NCBI GenBank assembly: GCA_951230915.1
Contig: OX579633.1
Span: 27,686,574 to 27,750,573 of the forward strand
Origin: Antitrichia curtipendula
Taxonomy: Eukaryota > Streptophyta > Bryopsida > Hypnales > Leucodontaceae
DNA: 64,000 bases
Direction: 5' to 3'
A program made the translations under genes and the position numbers. The notes beneath the pieces were generated by a model that was given only the letters and a program-made list of their open reading frames with translations, was not told the origin of the DNA and made no database searches. Position 1 is the stretch's first letter. Every line of letters starts with the position of its first letter. Below, one piece after another: positions 11,573 to 21,887 of the stretch.

Positions 11573-13297
11573 TCGCCGAGTGGTATAACGCTCTTCTGCT
11601 TTGAAGTAGTTCAAAGCAAGAGATTGATTGGGATTCTTCAATGCCTTACTCAATTGTACAATGAAAGGCTGTTTTTGCACAAAAGCAATTCCCAATACTC
11701 CGGCTCGTTTTGAAAACGTAGTACAATGGACAGTTGTGTTGCCATTGATAACAATCCCAGCTCTATTTCCACCAAGGAAATGAACTTTATACTCCGGTAG
11801 CCAAAATGACAGCTTCTCCTCCATTTCCACTTCTTTGCCTATATAAGAAAAAAATTTGATTTATGAACTCATTCACATGTATATAATTAACAACATGCAT
11901 ACAAGTAAAATATTAGAATTTGAAAGAGCTCCAAAAAACATTAAGATAATGTACTTACTAGGGTGGAGCCAAACGATGATTCCATAGCCATAGTCGGTTG
12001 GATCATCATGTGGTAAACAAGAATAATCACGAGTGATTGCCAAACAAGTGAATGGAGTCCCGGAAAAATGACCTTGTGTGCCCTTCAAGCCTTCTTTCAC
12101 TAGTATGTTTTCAAAGGTCTTTATGAGCTCAGGAAATGCGGCTTTGAAAAAGCGATGCATTTTCTCCATAAACACCTCCGACAATGCATACATCTCCGCA
12201 TGTGGTTGCACAAACCTAGATTCAAATTAAAAAGAAAATACTTATCAATCAATTACAAAATACATGACTAGAACAAATATTTCAAAAATTTCAATTTTCA
12301 AAGGTAAAATTGATGTCTTCCTTATAATTAATGTAATTTTACATTCACATATTAATATATATGCATTGAAATATTATATTATTTCAACCAATTTTCTTAA
12401 AAAAACATAACTTCTTAAACTTGAATTTGAAACTCACCATGTCAATTGGTGGTGCTCCAACATCCCAAACATCACCATTCGAGTGCCACTTATATATTTT
12501 CCGCGTTTTATCTCTTTATCATACTTCTCAAGTGTAGATGCCATACTATAAAGGTAAGGAATTTGATCCTTGGGAATCAAATTTGTAAGAAATATACCCA
12601 TGATATTGTGAGATAGTGCCTTCTTGTTTGCTATAGCAACATATTCATTAAGAACCTCAAAATGCACCTTGTCATCTTCAAAATTGTAATCATTTTCATA
12701 ATATTTCTTCCGCCGATATACTTGGATACATACAACTTTTGTTATCATATTAAATATATAAAACAATTATATCTAAAAATTTCTAAAAATTTCATGTAGT
12801 TTTAAGTTTTTCTTGACAAAAATAAGGACTTTGTAAATTAATTGTTCAAAAATATGTTAATTTCAAATGTCATTTCAGCAAAATAGAAAACTATACACTT
12901 CATTTATTTTATTGAATAAAATAGTGGATGCAATAAATTATAAAATAAATAAATAAATGAAGGATATGCGAATAACCTTAGAAACTTCCAAAATAGGAAT
13001 GGTAGAAACTTCAAGAAGAAGTTCATGTCTAGATTTGAAATGTTGCTGGATTGCCAGAAAACTTAGCTCCATATCCATATCACAGTATGTGCAAACATAT
13101 TGGATGTCTTAGCCCTCGACTAATATAATTCCCCAACTCTCCAAAGTGCTTTGGAACTTCACCAATTCCGCCAATTGTTGATGTTTTTTCCCTTCTTCGT
13201 GACGGGCAATCTTGGATGCATTATGGGGAATGAGTTCAACCTTACAAATGTCACATTTGTAAGGTTGTAGAACTCCTGCTTTCTTTTTCTTTGCCAT
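11573..13297 (-). pseudogene. Putative zinc-finger 2OG-Fe(II) dioxygenase (TET/JBP-like fold), decayed
   Basis: Four exons are visible on the minus strand. Exon 1 starts MAKKKKAGV (13,297) and has a matrin/U1-type finger C-x2-C-x14-H-x5-H. An in-frame TAA (13,111-13,109) follows, then a second finger C-x2-C-x13-H-x4-H up to a donor near 12,976. Exon 2 runs about 12,720-12,438 (donor GTGAGT), exon 3 12,215-11,959 (donor GTAAGT) and exon 4 11,838-11,573 (donor GTAAGT); junctions 2/3 and 3/4 keep the frame. Exons 3-4 give a double-stranded beta-helix pattern: PHDD (HxD iron motif), GYGIIVWLHP, FWLPEYKVHF, then GNTTVHCT (second His) and SKRAGVLGIAF (possible 2OG-binding Arg). The exon 1/2 phase does not fit at the obvious sites. 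Nonsense plus phase error suggest a pseudogene. No terminal exon was found. The family assignment is inferred from motifs only. Confidence 0.5.
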
Positions 13298-13551
13298 AAT
13301 GAGACCCTACAAAATTAATAACAATATAAATCAATTGAAATCAAACCAGAAATTTCAAAAAGTTATTATTTGGAAATTGACATACACGGCAAAATTATGC
13401 ATAGTTTGTACTACCAAAATATTAATATTTTGAGAAAATTTTAAATGCCAAATATTGTAAAATAGAGCATGACTTCATTTGACGTATGTAATGATTTTTA
13501 TTTTAAGAGAAAATGATTGCTAATTGTATTTGTCTAATTTGCATGAAATGT

Positions 13552-13769
13552 GGTAATTTGCATTTTCCAAAGACGGCATGGTTGCTCCCATGTCCAGTGG
13601 GAAACAATGGTATCCATCCTTAGAAAATACAGAATACCAAAATCATTGATAAATCTTATGTTTTTGTTTTAGACTTGAAATCTGGTATTTTGCATTTTAC
13701 TAGGACGGCATGGTTGCCCCCATTTTCAGTGGGGAACAACAGTATCCATCCCAATAAAATGCAAAGCAC
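13552..13769. repeat. Two tandem imperfect hairpin units (132-bp spacing)
   Basis: Unit 1 (about 13,552-13,638) and unit 2 (about 13,684-13,769) each fold back on themselves. In unit 2 'ttttgcatttta' on the left pairs with 'taaaatgcaaa' on the right, and 'acggcatggttgccccca' is mirrored by 'tggggaacaacagtatcc'. The two units are similar to each other along their whole length. They could be a tiny foldback transposon or a microRNA-like precursor pair. No gene is seen between here and 14,410. Confidence 0.6.
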
Positions 13770-14410
13770 CATAGAACTGTTTGCTTTAATACAATGTAGA
13801 CAAGTAAAGATCACTTTTATAGAAACCTACTTTAGTCTAGGCACTTGGCCACAAAGGAAGTTATCACTGAGATGCTTAGAGAAGATTGGGATAGATCATC
13901 AGGTGAAGCGATGATCCTTATTCATAAATAGTAGCTACATTCTAGAAAGGACAATGTGGCAACACCAAAGTGACTACAACATGTTCTAACCAATTCGTCA
14001 AGACATCCAATTTCCTACAATTGTCACAAAACAATAAATCAATTCCACTACACAACAAATTCTACACAAGCTGAACCAACTCTATGGAAGCAACAATTAC
14101 ATTACAAGCTTATAGTCAAGAATTTCATAACTTAGATTCTCCAGCATCAAAAACAAACACATAATAGAACCCTATCTCTCCGCCCTACTAGCTCCAAATG
14201 CCACAATTTTGGACCTAAATACAAACAACAAGAAAGGCAATACACGTGTGCATCATAAAATCATCACCTTGCTCACCAACTGATAACTAATCTCCCAAAC
14301 TTCTTCAACTTCTCCAAGAGTGCTTCTTCCACAGAAAAGTTCCGGAAGTCGGTTGTCAGTTACTAAATTGCATGCGAGGAATCCATAAAGACTCGACAGT
14401 TTGTACTTAC

Positions 14411-15495
14411 AACCAATAAGTAACCATTTTTAGATAAAGAGATATCCGTCACAGGTCCTGTGTCTCCTTCAAACTTGGCAACATTGGCCTGGAATCCAAC
14501 TCAAAACAATATCAATGCCAAAAGTGATCAGAAAACATACAAGACATACTCTTCAAGTGACCAATAATCGTAGCATCACTGCTAACAAAGAAAACACTGA
14601 TTGGAAGTAGCATGATGAAAGACAAGTTGACAAACCTAAGATTTCACATCCCAAATTTGAACCAATGATTCTCCTGACCAGTTCCAGTTCCAAGGATGAG
14701 ACCATCAGGATGAAACGACGCTGATGTATATCCATCTTGCACACTTGGTTCATTTACCTGCTCCATGAGTAGATCAAAACGATGCATTGCAGCAAGTAAG
14801 CAAAGATAGATGAAGTTAAACTTAACTTTTGAATCAAAAACATCACTACTTAGACCCAGATGTAAACTGAACTTTCAATCCCAGATGCTAGTCCAAAAAC
14901 GTCAAACAATATTCAAAGGGTACACTGAATCCATTAGTGAAAGAAACGCAGACATACCTGTGCAAGACAAAGTCCAGTAGAGAGATCACAGAAATTCCAC
15001 GCCTTATCGGCAAAGAAGGTAACAAAGTAATTCTGAGTGGTATGTATAGTCATAGCCCGTACCTGCAACATATACATTGAAAAATGACCTTAAGTACCAA
15101 TTTACTATTCAGATATCACTCTCTCTATACCTACCATACTCACTCCACCTATTTGCTAGTCTAAATCAATATTTGAAGAAGAAAATGAGGTTAAAATTAG
15201 TTAAACAAGTGAGCAGACTGAATGTTGTTTGAGGTCCATGAAAATACCTCTGCAGAGTGATCCTTCAGTGTATGTTTGCAAACTTAGCTCACATCCTCCT
15301 GCCCTTGCCAAATTTTGACTATCTGCAAGATTGCGACACAACTATAATATAATTTCAACCATATATAGAACCACAATAGAAAGATAATTTGTTGGAAGCT
15401 GTAGGAAAACAATGCACAAACGAACCTTATTGCTAGAGCCAGTCAATGCATACTCATCTTTGGAATTGGACTTCACACTAGTAACTTGCAAATTA
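14411..15495 (-). pseudogene. PRP19/MAC3-like WD40 pseudogene, 3' exons
   Basis: Five exon-like blocks in gene order lie on the minus strand. About 15,495-15,426 reads VTSVKSNSKDEYALTGSS. Block 15,322-15,248 reads VKIWQGQEDVS, then TAA, then VCKHTLKDHSAE. Block 15,063-14,959 is 35 codons including NYFVTFFADKAW and LSTGLCLAQ. Block 14,757 to about 14,636 reads YTSASFHPDGLILGTGTG, then after a one-base shift SGESLVQIWDVKS. Block about 14,488-14,411 reads NVAKFEGDTGPVTDISLS. These match, in order, the WD40 propeller of plant PRP19 (the U-box E3 subunit of the NineTeen/MAC spliceosome complex). Most splice sites are canonical. The TAA (15,284-15,286) and the frameshift show decay. Introns are retained, so it arose by DNA duplication, not retroposition. 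The 5' continuation lies beyond a large insertion. Confidence 0.75.
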
Positions 15496-15659
15496 TCGGA
15501 GAGCAACAGAGCAGTCAGTTATGAACCCAGTTTCAGGTCCATGACTCATCTTAGAAGAGGCTAACCCCTGAAAGTATAAAAATTACCTAAACACCATGAA
15601 CAATCGACTTAGTAAGGCATATTAACTACAACAAAACCAGTGTTTTATGACTGCAAAAT

Positions 15660-16083
15660 ATGACTGCAATGAGTCGTAAAATCAAAAAATATGACTGGCC
15701 GCAGAAATCACTGTAGATGACTGCAACATGACTGATATGAGTCATTACCGACGAGTCGCTTCGGACATCAGTCATATTGGTAGTCATATTTTTTGGGGGA
15801 TATAATTATCCATAATTAATCGTATTTTGCCAACAAGGCGTATACTTTGACTATCTTTGAGGGCTTGACTTTTTTTTTAGTTGCCCGGGCAAACAAAAAT
15901 AAATCCTACGTGGCATGTGACTCCATGTAGTCATTTTTTTTGCTGATGTGGAATATGACTGCGGTCAGTCATATTTTGACTAATGTGGCATATGACTGCG
16001 GTTACTCATATTTTGGATAATGTAGTATATGACTTTGTACAATCATATTTTGACTAATGTGGCATATGACTGCGATTAGTCAT
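15660..16083. repeat. CACTA subterminal repeats (left)
   Basis: Repeated 'gtggcatatgactgcg' plus 'agtcatattttgactaat' units with about 50-bp spacing. The same family resumes at 33,398-33,620 and near 34,740-34,850, on the far side of the nested hAT element, confirming that both parts belong to one CACTA element. Confidence 0.75.
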
Positions 16084-16257
16084 ATTTTGGGCATGGTTGT
16101 CATACTGTACGGACGTCTGATTCGCCCGTCCGTCCGTCCGGGACGTCCGTTAGAAGTCTCACCCGCCCGATACAGTCAACACAAAGTTGACTTTATGAAA
16201 CCAAAAAAGTAGGCCACGTGGACGCCACGGGGACGCCACGTGGATTTAGGAACATGC

Positions 16258-16375
16258 AGGGCGGGGACTCCAGACAGTGGGGGCGGGGACTCCAGACAGT
16301 GGGGGCGGGGACTCCAGAGAGTGGGGCGGGGACTCCAAAGAGTGGGGCGGGGACTCCAGCGACTGGGGCGGAAAC
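16258..16375 (-). repeat. hAT-1 left subterminal GC array
   Basis: Five near-identical 21-22-bp units of GGGGCGGGGACTCCAGAGAGT type plus a partial one. On the minus strand these read GGAGTCCCCGCCC, the unit found in the other arrays of this element. It lies about 170 bp inside the left terminus, as transposase-binding subterminal repeats do in other hAT elements, and just upstream of the kinase promoter. Confidence 0.85.
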
Positions 16376-16435
16376 GTGAGGAGGACGGGGCGTGGACGGC
16401 ACGTGTTGGGGCGGGTACTTGAGGAGCGGGGGAAC

Positions 16436-16443
16436 TATATAAA
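16436..16443 (+). promoter_or_regulatory. TATA box of the kinase gene
   Basis: TATATAAA, 192 bp before the start codon. It is followed by 'gcgagtccccgccctc', a single array-type unit in the leader. A donor-like 'gtgagtgag' (about 16,517) and an acceptor-like 'cttttgtgcttgcag' (about 16,600) suggest a 5'-UTR intron. Confidence 0.6.
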
Positions 16444-16627
16444 GCGAGTCCCCGCCCTCATTTCTTTGCCAAGTCCGCGCCCTACGCCTCACACACTAGT
16501 TCGTCCCCACGGCCTATGTGAGTGAGTTTGGTGGGTGGTGGGCTTGGCCCTCATATGTGACCCGGTTTTTTTCAAATTTTCGGGGCTTTTGTGCTTGCAG
16601 AGGCCCATTGAACAATTTCTTTTCGTT

Positions 16628-18277
16628 ATGGCGGGGGAAGGGAGTGCATCGGCGGAGAAACGTCCTATGTTTGTAGATTTAGATGATGTCGGTGAGATGG
16701 TAATTCCATCCACGGACAACTTGATGGCCTCAGGTTCATCGAACCCTTCTTCATCAAGCCAAAAGAAACGCAAGAAAGCACTCAATCCCCATATGCCTCC
16801 ACATAAATTCATAGTTGAAGGGAGAGCAATAGTTGTGGTGTTCTACACTCGTCGCAGTACGACTATGTTGACCAGAGAGTATGTGGCGCTCAACGAAGAA
16901 GGGTACCACAAACTCACGAGGGACCTGCGAACGGAGCTGGAGTCAAAGTTTGAAGCATCTGAGAAATTCAACAATTTCTCCGATTATTGGTTGCACCAAG
17001 ACTGGCTGGATAAACAGGTGGTTGCCTTCACAACCAATATAGTGTCAAATTGGTGTTACCACATGGGGAAGAAAGAAGATGGTAGCGATTGGGACACACA
17101 AAATAAAGAGGTGGTTGCAAAGTTGAAAATCATTCAAAACTTTGCTCAACAATTTTCTTCATCACATAAGAAAAAGCAAGCACCTTGGAAAGCGACAATT
17201 GAAGACACCATAACAGCTCATTGTGTTAGTGGAACATTCAAGTGGCTTGAAAGTTCAGTAAAAGTCATCCCCATGTCGGAACAGAGTGCCGTTGGTTCAT
17301 ATGGGACCGTGAGGAAGGTGATGCTTACAAAACTTCAGAGCATTCCTAGTTGGATATTTTTTGCTGGGAAGAGCTTGAAAACCACGAATGAAAAGGAGAA
17401 GCGCCAAGGAATCATCAATGAGGCGGGCGGGTGTCCAGTGAGACATCCTGGCATCATTCGAATTGCGTACCTCCACCCTAAAACGATGGAAGGCTACACG
17501 TTATGGTGGAATGGAGGCTCTCTAATTTATTTTTTATCCAAATACAATTCAAAAGTAAGCGAAACATTGGATGTCGATGAGATTAAGCATGAACAAGGTA
17601 CAGGGTTGACAAAAGAGGAGCTTACATGGGTTGCAACTTACCGACGGAACCGAGTGAACTTGGCACTCTCTTTGCTTGTCATTGTGGGGAAATGCCATGA
17701 TGCGCAGTACATGCACAACGACATCACTCCATCCAATATTTTGCTCCATTTTGATGATTATAAAGAGCACACGGTGTATATAGGGATATGTGATTGGGGA
17801 CTTTCTAGCCGAGCTGTAGAGAAGGAGCCGTCAAGGTATGGCTTTCCCAACAAGGACATTCTAGTGAAGGAGAAGAGAATGCGAAGGTTTGCAGCCCCTG
17901 AATTGTTTTATATATACGGAGAGCAAGGTTCAGCAAATTCAATTGAGGCCATGCAAAAAATGCATTTGTATTCCATGGCAGCTGATGCATATGCGGCCGG
18001 ATGGATAGCAGCACAAATTTGGAAGGAAGAGTGGGACTCCAAATACTTTACAACGAAGAATCCAGAGCAGTATCAGAACCTCAGGATCAAATTGGAAAGC
18101 CTCGTAAAAGAGGATGTGAGTGAAAGGGCGTCAGTGCCAGATGTTCTCGACGCATTGAAGAAGCCCCCCCCACTGTTGGACTATGCCAGAATGTTGTTAT
18201 CGTATATAGTATTTAGTTTTTTTACTTTTTGTAGCTTAGCATATAGTTCAAGCATAGAAGGTAAATCATCCTCATAG
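16628..18277 (+). CDS. Protein-kinase-domain protein carried by hAT-1
   Basis: Single open frame of 549 codons with no defect, in contrast to its neighbours. The start MAGEGSAS follows the putative 5'-UTR intron; an in-frame ORF begins 31 codons earlier, but that part looks intronic. The N-terminal 45 residues are Ser-rich with a basic QKKRKK patch (possible nuclear signal), followed by about 150 residues of unknown domain. The kinase domain begins near residue 220: Gly loop GSYGTVRKV, Lys in AGKSLK (about 248), catalytic loop MHNDITPSN (Asp about 365, Asn about 370; HRD became HND), metal-binding DWG instead of DFG (about 389), and AAPELF (APE-like, about 423). All key catalytic residues are present, so activity is plausible. 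Substrate unknown. A gene array and TATA box precede it. The host origin of the domain cannot be named. Confidence 0.82.
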   Translation: MAGEGSASAEKRPMFVDLDDVGEMVIPSTDNLMASGSSNPSSSSQKKRKKALNPHMPPHKFIVEGRAIVVVFYTRRSTTMLTREYVALNEEGYHKLTRDLRTELESKFEASEKFNNFSDYWLHQDWLDKQVVAFTTNIVSNWCYHMGKKEDGSDWDTQNKEVVAKLKIIQNFAQQFSSSHKKKQAPWKATIEDTITAHCVSGTFKWLESSVKVIPMSEQSAVGSYGTVRKVMLTKLQSIPSWIFFAGKSLKTTNEKEKRQGIINEAGGCPVRHPGIIRIAYLHPKTMEGYTLWWNGGSLIYFLSKYNSKVSETLDVDEIKHEQGTGLTKEELTWVATYRRNRVNLALSLLVIVGKCHDAQYMHNDITPSNILLHFDDYKEHTVYIGICDWGLSSRAVEKEPSRYGFPNKDILVKEKRMRRFAAPELFYIYGEQGSANSIEAMQKMHLYSMAADAYAAGWIAAQIWKEEWDSKYFTTKNPEQYQNLRIKLESLVKEDVSERASVPDVLDALKKPPPLLDYARMLLSYIVFSFFTFCSLAYSSSIEGKSSS

Positions 18278-18529
18278 AGGACCATGTGTATGTACTTCGC
18301 AATTGCCGAACACCTCAAATATATATGAAGTCGGATGCATTGTACAATCAAAATCTCATGTGAATATATTAACCTGCTATGTCATTGTTCTTTCTCATTG
18401 CATGTTTATGAGTTCTATGAATTGATGATAAAACTTTTATAAAAATAGTGAATGCAATAGTTTGGTATAAAAATACATACACTTTATCTTTTCATTATGT
18501 CTATGTTTTACAGTTTTAGAAGTTAATGA

Positions 18530-19830
18530 AGCCCCCCCAAAATAAAATAAATGATCCAACAAAAAAAAGAATAACATTGAAGTACATTGGGATAATTTTA
18601 ATCATGAACACAAAAAAAGGTTCAAAAAAATTAAAAATTATAAAACAAAAAAAAGAAAAGGAAAGGGAATGATGGAACCCAAAAATAAGATTAATGGCTT
18701 TGAGTTGAGGTGGAAGAACTTTAGTAAATTAGAAAAAAATAAAGTAGGGAAAGGAAAGATTGAACGAATAAAGCTAAACTATGAATTCGAATAAAATAGT
18801 CTTCTCACTTAATGAACGAAAACAAAATAAAAAATGGAATGTTTGAACAAAAAAAAAAAAAATAACTATGAGTTGGGATGGGAGAGTTTTAGGAATGAAG
18901 CGAACAAAAAAAGATAATCATCCAAGCCAAAAGGAATGGCATAGAGTTGGCATGGGAACTCCTTTGTTCATTAATGAAAAAAAAAATAGGAAAGGAAATC
19001 ATGGAACAAATCCGAAATGGCTTGGGGTTGGTATGGAATAATTTTGTGAGAGACATAGACCCACAAAAAATAGTGTGTCAAAGTGATTTCAATTAACACC
19101 CCAAAAAATTTACCATTTAGTTCGGATAGATTTGCGTTACCACAAAAAGTAAATGGAATTTCCTTTCGATGAAAGAGCTTGGCTAATAAAAGCAAAAAAT
19201 GAAATTAATAGGAATGATCATTCAAAAATAAATGGCCTCGAGTTGGGATGGAACAATTTTGCTAATAGCGGGAAAAAAAAATCATTCCACCTTACACAAG
19301 TGGCATTGAATTCAAATAATTTTTTTTGGTAATGATGCCCACAAAATAGGGAAGAGAATGAAAACACCAGAAAAATTATGGCAATCACTTGAAATGGAAG
19401 TGTGCTTTAAAAATCAATGTCTAAAAGGGGAGATGGAGTGACCAAAGCTTTAGAAAAGCATACCAATTTATTTTAGGATTTTTAGCGGGGGGAATTATTT
19501 TTACGGACTTAAATAATCTAACATTAAAAGAAATATGAATGGTGGAGTGCTTTCTTATATGGAAATGATTTGGGTGTCACTATAAAATAATGTAACATCC
19601 AAAAAATCTATGGAATAGTGGAGTGATTTGGACATGGAAGTGGTTTGGGGGTTACAAACTTATAATGAAGCAATTTAACACCCAAAAAAAATATGGAATG
19701 GTGGATTGATTAGGATATGGAAATTATTGGGATGTTAGAGTGATATGATCTAACATTAAATCTCAATATGGACTGCTAGAGTCACTTAGAACATGGAGTA
19801 ATGTAGAAGGCTCAGAAATCACTCATCTAA
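18530..19830. repeat. AT-rich degenerate tandem repeat block 1
   Basis: Downstream of the kinase gene the sequence repeats degenerate units of roughly 60-90 bp built from 'aaataggaaagggaatgat', 'ggcattgagttgggatgg' and 'gagttttaggaatgaag'. The same unit makes two further blocks at about 23,300-24,960 and 26,880-27,840. There are no coding frames. Confidence 0.7.
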
Positions 19831-20249
19831 GGGCTGGTTCGCATTTCTACAGTATTTCTTTACATGGGAATATTTTTAAGCTCATCCTTGAAACCAAGAA
19901 AAATTGATGAGGAATGTAGCCCAATCGGTTTCATATTTTTTTAAACATTATTGAATTAATTATAAATTTTCAAAGGAGATGTGTCCTAGGTCCCTATTTA
20001 TATTCTTACGTCCTTCATATTGCAATTCTAAAGAAAAATGGGGATAGCAAAGACAATGATTGGCTCTTGTGATAAATAATGTTTTTTTCCTTCCTTCCTT
20101 TTTGTCTTTTGAGGTCAATTTGAAAACTGCATCATGTCCATTCTACAACCACTTATAGGGGCAGTTCTTAATGCCAAAACTCTTTTCGAGCCTTCTACCT
20201 TAGGAAATGGAAATACGTCTAAGCACATTAACTTCATATATTTAAATCA
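19831..20249. other. Spacer, no gene recognised
   Basis: Ordinary AT-rich sequence between the repeat block and the GC array; no feature seen. Confidence 0.5.
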
Positions 20250-20546
20250 TGTCCGCGCCCACTCTCTGGAGTCCCCGCCCCACTCTCTGGAGTCCCCGCC
20301 CCACTCTTTGGAGTCCCCGCCCCACTCTTTGGAGTCCCTGCCCCACTCTTTGGAGTCCCCGCCCCACTCTCTGGAGTCCCAGTCCCACTCTCTGGAGTCC
20401 CCGCCCCCACTGTCTGGAGTCCCTGCCCCACTGTCTGGAGTCCCCGCCCCCTCTCGGTGGAGTCCCCGCCTCCACTCGGAGGAGTCCCCGCCCCCACTTG
20501 GAGGAGTCCCCGTCCCAACTCGATGGAGTCCCCGCCCTGGCGTCCC
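20250..20546 (+). repeat. hAT-1 GC promoter array upstream of the coiled-coil/RING gene
   Basis: About thirteen 21-22-bp units of the form CCACTCTCTGGAGTCCCCGCC, with variants ACTCTTTGG, ACTGTCTGG and ACTCGGAGG. The tract is open in several frames on both strands only because of the repeat; these frames are not genes. It ends about 12 bp before a TATA box. Confidence 0.9.
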
Positions 20547-20557
20547 CCAGCTGCAAC

Positions 20558-20565
20558 TATATAAG
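20558..20565 (+). promoter_or_regulatory. TATA box of the coiled-coil/RING gene
   Basis: TATATAAG, 136 bp before the ATG, directly after the GC array. The leader (ccgtccccgcctcattt) again contains the array core. Confidence 0.65.
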
Positions 20566-20693
20566 GCCGTCCCCGCCTCATTTGTCCCCGCCCTGCATAC
20601 TCTCAGCCTTCCATCTCTTCATTGAGCTGGTTGTGAGCGTTGTGCGGGGTCTACTTGATTGCCACGTGGAGGATTTCGCTTTTTTCTACAAAA

Positions 20694-21836
20694 ATGGATA
20701 CACCACCAAGAATGACCAAGGAAGAACGAGATAGGACCCGACCACGAGCCGGAAACAAACATCGTAAGCGACTACATGTTCTACGAAACCTTGACAAGCT
20801 TGCATTCAGGGGGTGGGAGGGCGTGCTTGAACCATGGACATATGATGACTGCGCCAATTACATTGAGTGGTGCCACATAGACAAGTTGTTCCCGGAAGAG
20901 CGACACAACTGTCACAGACGCTTCCACAAGGCAAATTTAAAATACTGCCTGGACGAAGAGTTTACAAACCGATGCATTGAGGTGTACCAAGTGTTGTATG
21001 CTCTCTCAAACGTCATACGCAATGAAGTGCAACTTTTCCTTGCACGAGGGGTCTATGCGGAGCTGAAGTTGAACAAGAGAGTGGATTGGTCAACTTTGAA
21101 GCAAATGGGAGAAAATGTCAATATTCCTACTCCAGCAAATGGATTCATTCCAAGGGGGGTAAAAAGATACCCGGAAGGTGGTCTAGGGAAAACAAATACG
21201 CAGGTTCAAGCACCACGAAGATATGACATTGAAGACTCATCTATGGACGACGACTCAGATGGATCTCGTGTACCAGTTGTAGTCAGCCATAGAACTCAAC
21301 TACTACGAGCTAAAAAGAGGAAGGCTTCGCGTCAAACTGCTGAGGTTTTACACGAAAATGTTGTGGAGGAACAGCTGCCACCTATTGACGAACCAGTGGT
21401 AGGAATTGTGGATGTTACAGCTGCTACAAACCGAATCCAGGGTTTGTTGATTGAAGTGAATGAGAAGAATGAGGAATTGCATTCTTTGTATAATGATGTT
21501 AACAAAATGAGAGAAGACATGCAAGAGAAGGACAACATTATCAATCAACAACAACGTGAGATGGAGGTACTTTGGCACGCTCTTGAGGCAGCAACATTGG
21601 CCAATCGTGGTCAAGATCCACGAGGGGAAGCGCAAGGGCCTTCAAATAATTCTCAAATTCCATTGGAACCTACAGAAGTTGGTGCAACAATGGATACTCA
21701 GGATGATTCTTTGTCCTTTGGAGAATTACCCGCAAATGTAGGTGCAGCAGGGCCAGTGGACCAAAGCATCCAACTGATGGACGCGCTTGCAATGAATTTG
21801 ACATTGAAAAATCAATTGCATGCATTGATGGAGTAG
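20694..21836 (+). CDS. hAT-1 cargo protein, conserved N-terminal and coiled-coil part
   Basis: 380 codons starting MDTPPRMTKEE, ending at TAG 21,834-21,836. Residues about 20-150 (HRKRLHVLRNL, AFRGWEG, YIEWCHIDKLFP, NRCIEVYQVLY, YAELKLNKRVDWSTLK) form a domain clearly homologous to a gene in the second large hAT element (58,205-59,726). Near residue 215 is a basic AKKRKASR patch. Residues about 235-300 are a heptad-rich coiled coil (EVNEKNEELHSL, KMREDMQEKDN). No known family is recognised. The frame continues past the TAG without another stop into the RING gene that follows, so the two were probably one protein of about 765 residues. Confidence 0.75.
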   Translation: MDTPPRMTKEERDRTRPRAGNKHRKRLHVLRNLDKLAFRGWEGVLEPWTYDDCANYIEWCHIDKLFPEERHNCHRRFHKANLKYCLDEEFTNRCIEVYQVLYALSNVIRNEVQLFLARGVYAELKLNKRVDWSTLKQMGENVNIPTPANGFIPRGVKRYPEGGLGKTNTQVQAPRRYDIEDSSMDDDSDGSRVPVVVSHRTQLLRAKKRKASRQTAEVLHENVVEEQLPPIDEPVVGIVDVTAATNRIQGLLIEVNEKNEELHSLYNDVNKMREDMQEKDNIINQQQREMEVLWHALEAATLANRGQDPRGEAQGPSNNSQIPLEPTEVGATMDTQDDSLSFGELPANVGAAGPVDQSIQLMDALAMNLTLKNQLHALME

Positions 21837-21887
21837 TATTACCAATGGAAGCTGGCATGTGTCTTCAGTGTTGACAGGACTAGGCAA

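Noticed and set aside
16535..16627. Upstream 31-codon extension of the kinase ORF
   Set aside because: The stretch contains a pyrimidine tract and 'cttgcag' acceptor after a 'gtgagt' donor, so it is more likely a 5'-UTR intron; the ATG at 16,628 is preferred.
20234..20734. Overlapping open frames on both strands with periodic SPPHSLE or GTPESGA peptides
   Set aside because: Caused by the 21-22-bp GC array, whose unit length keeps frames open; no gene is implied. The same holds for 16,193-16,525, 25,366-25,611, 28,004-28,621 and 52,017-52,339.
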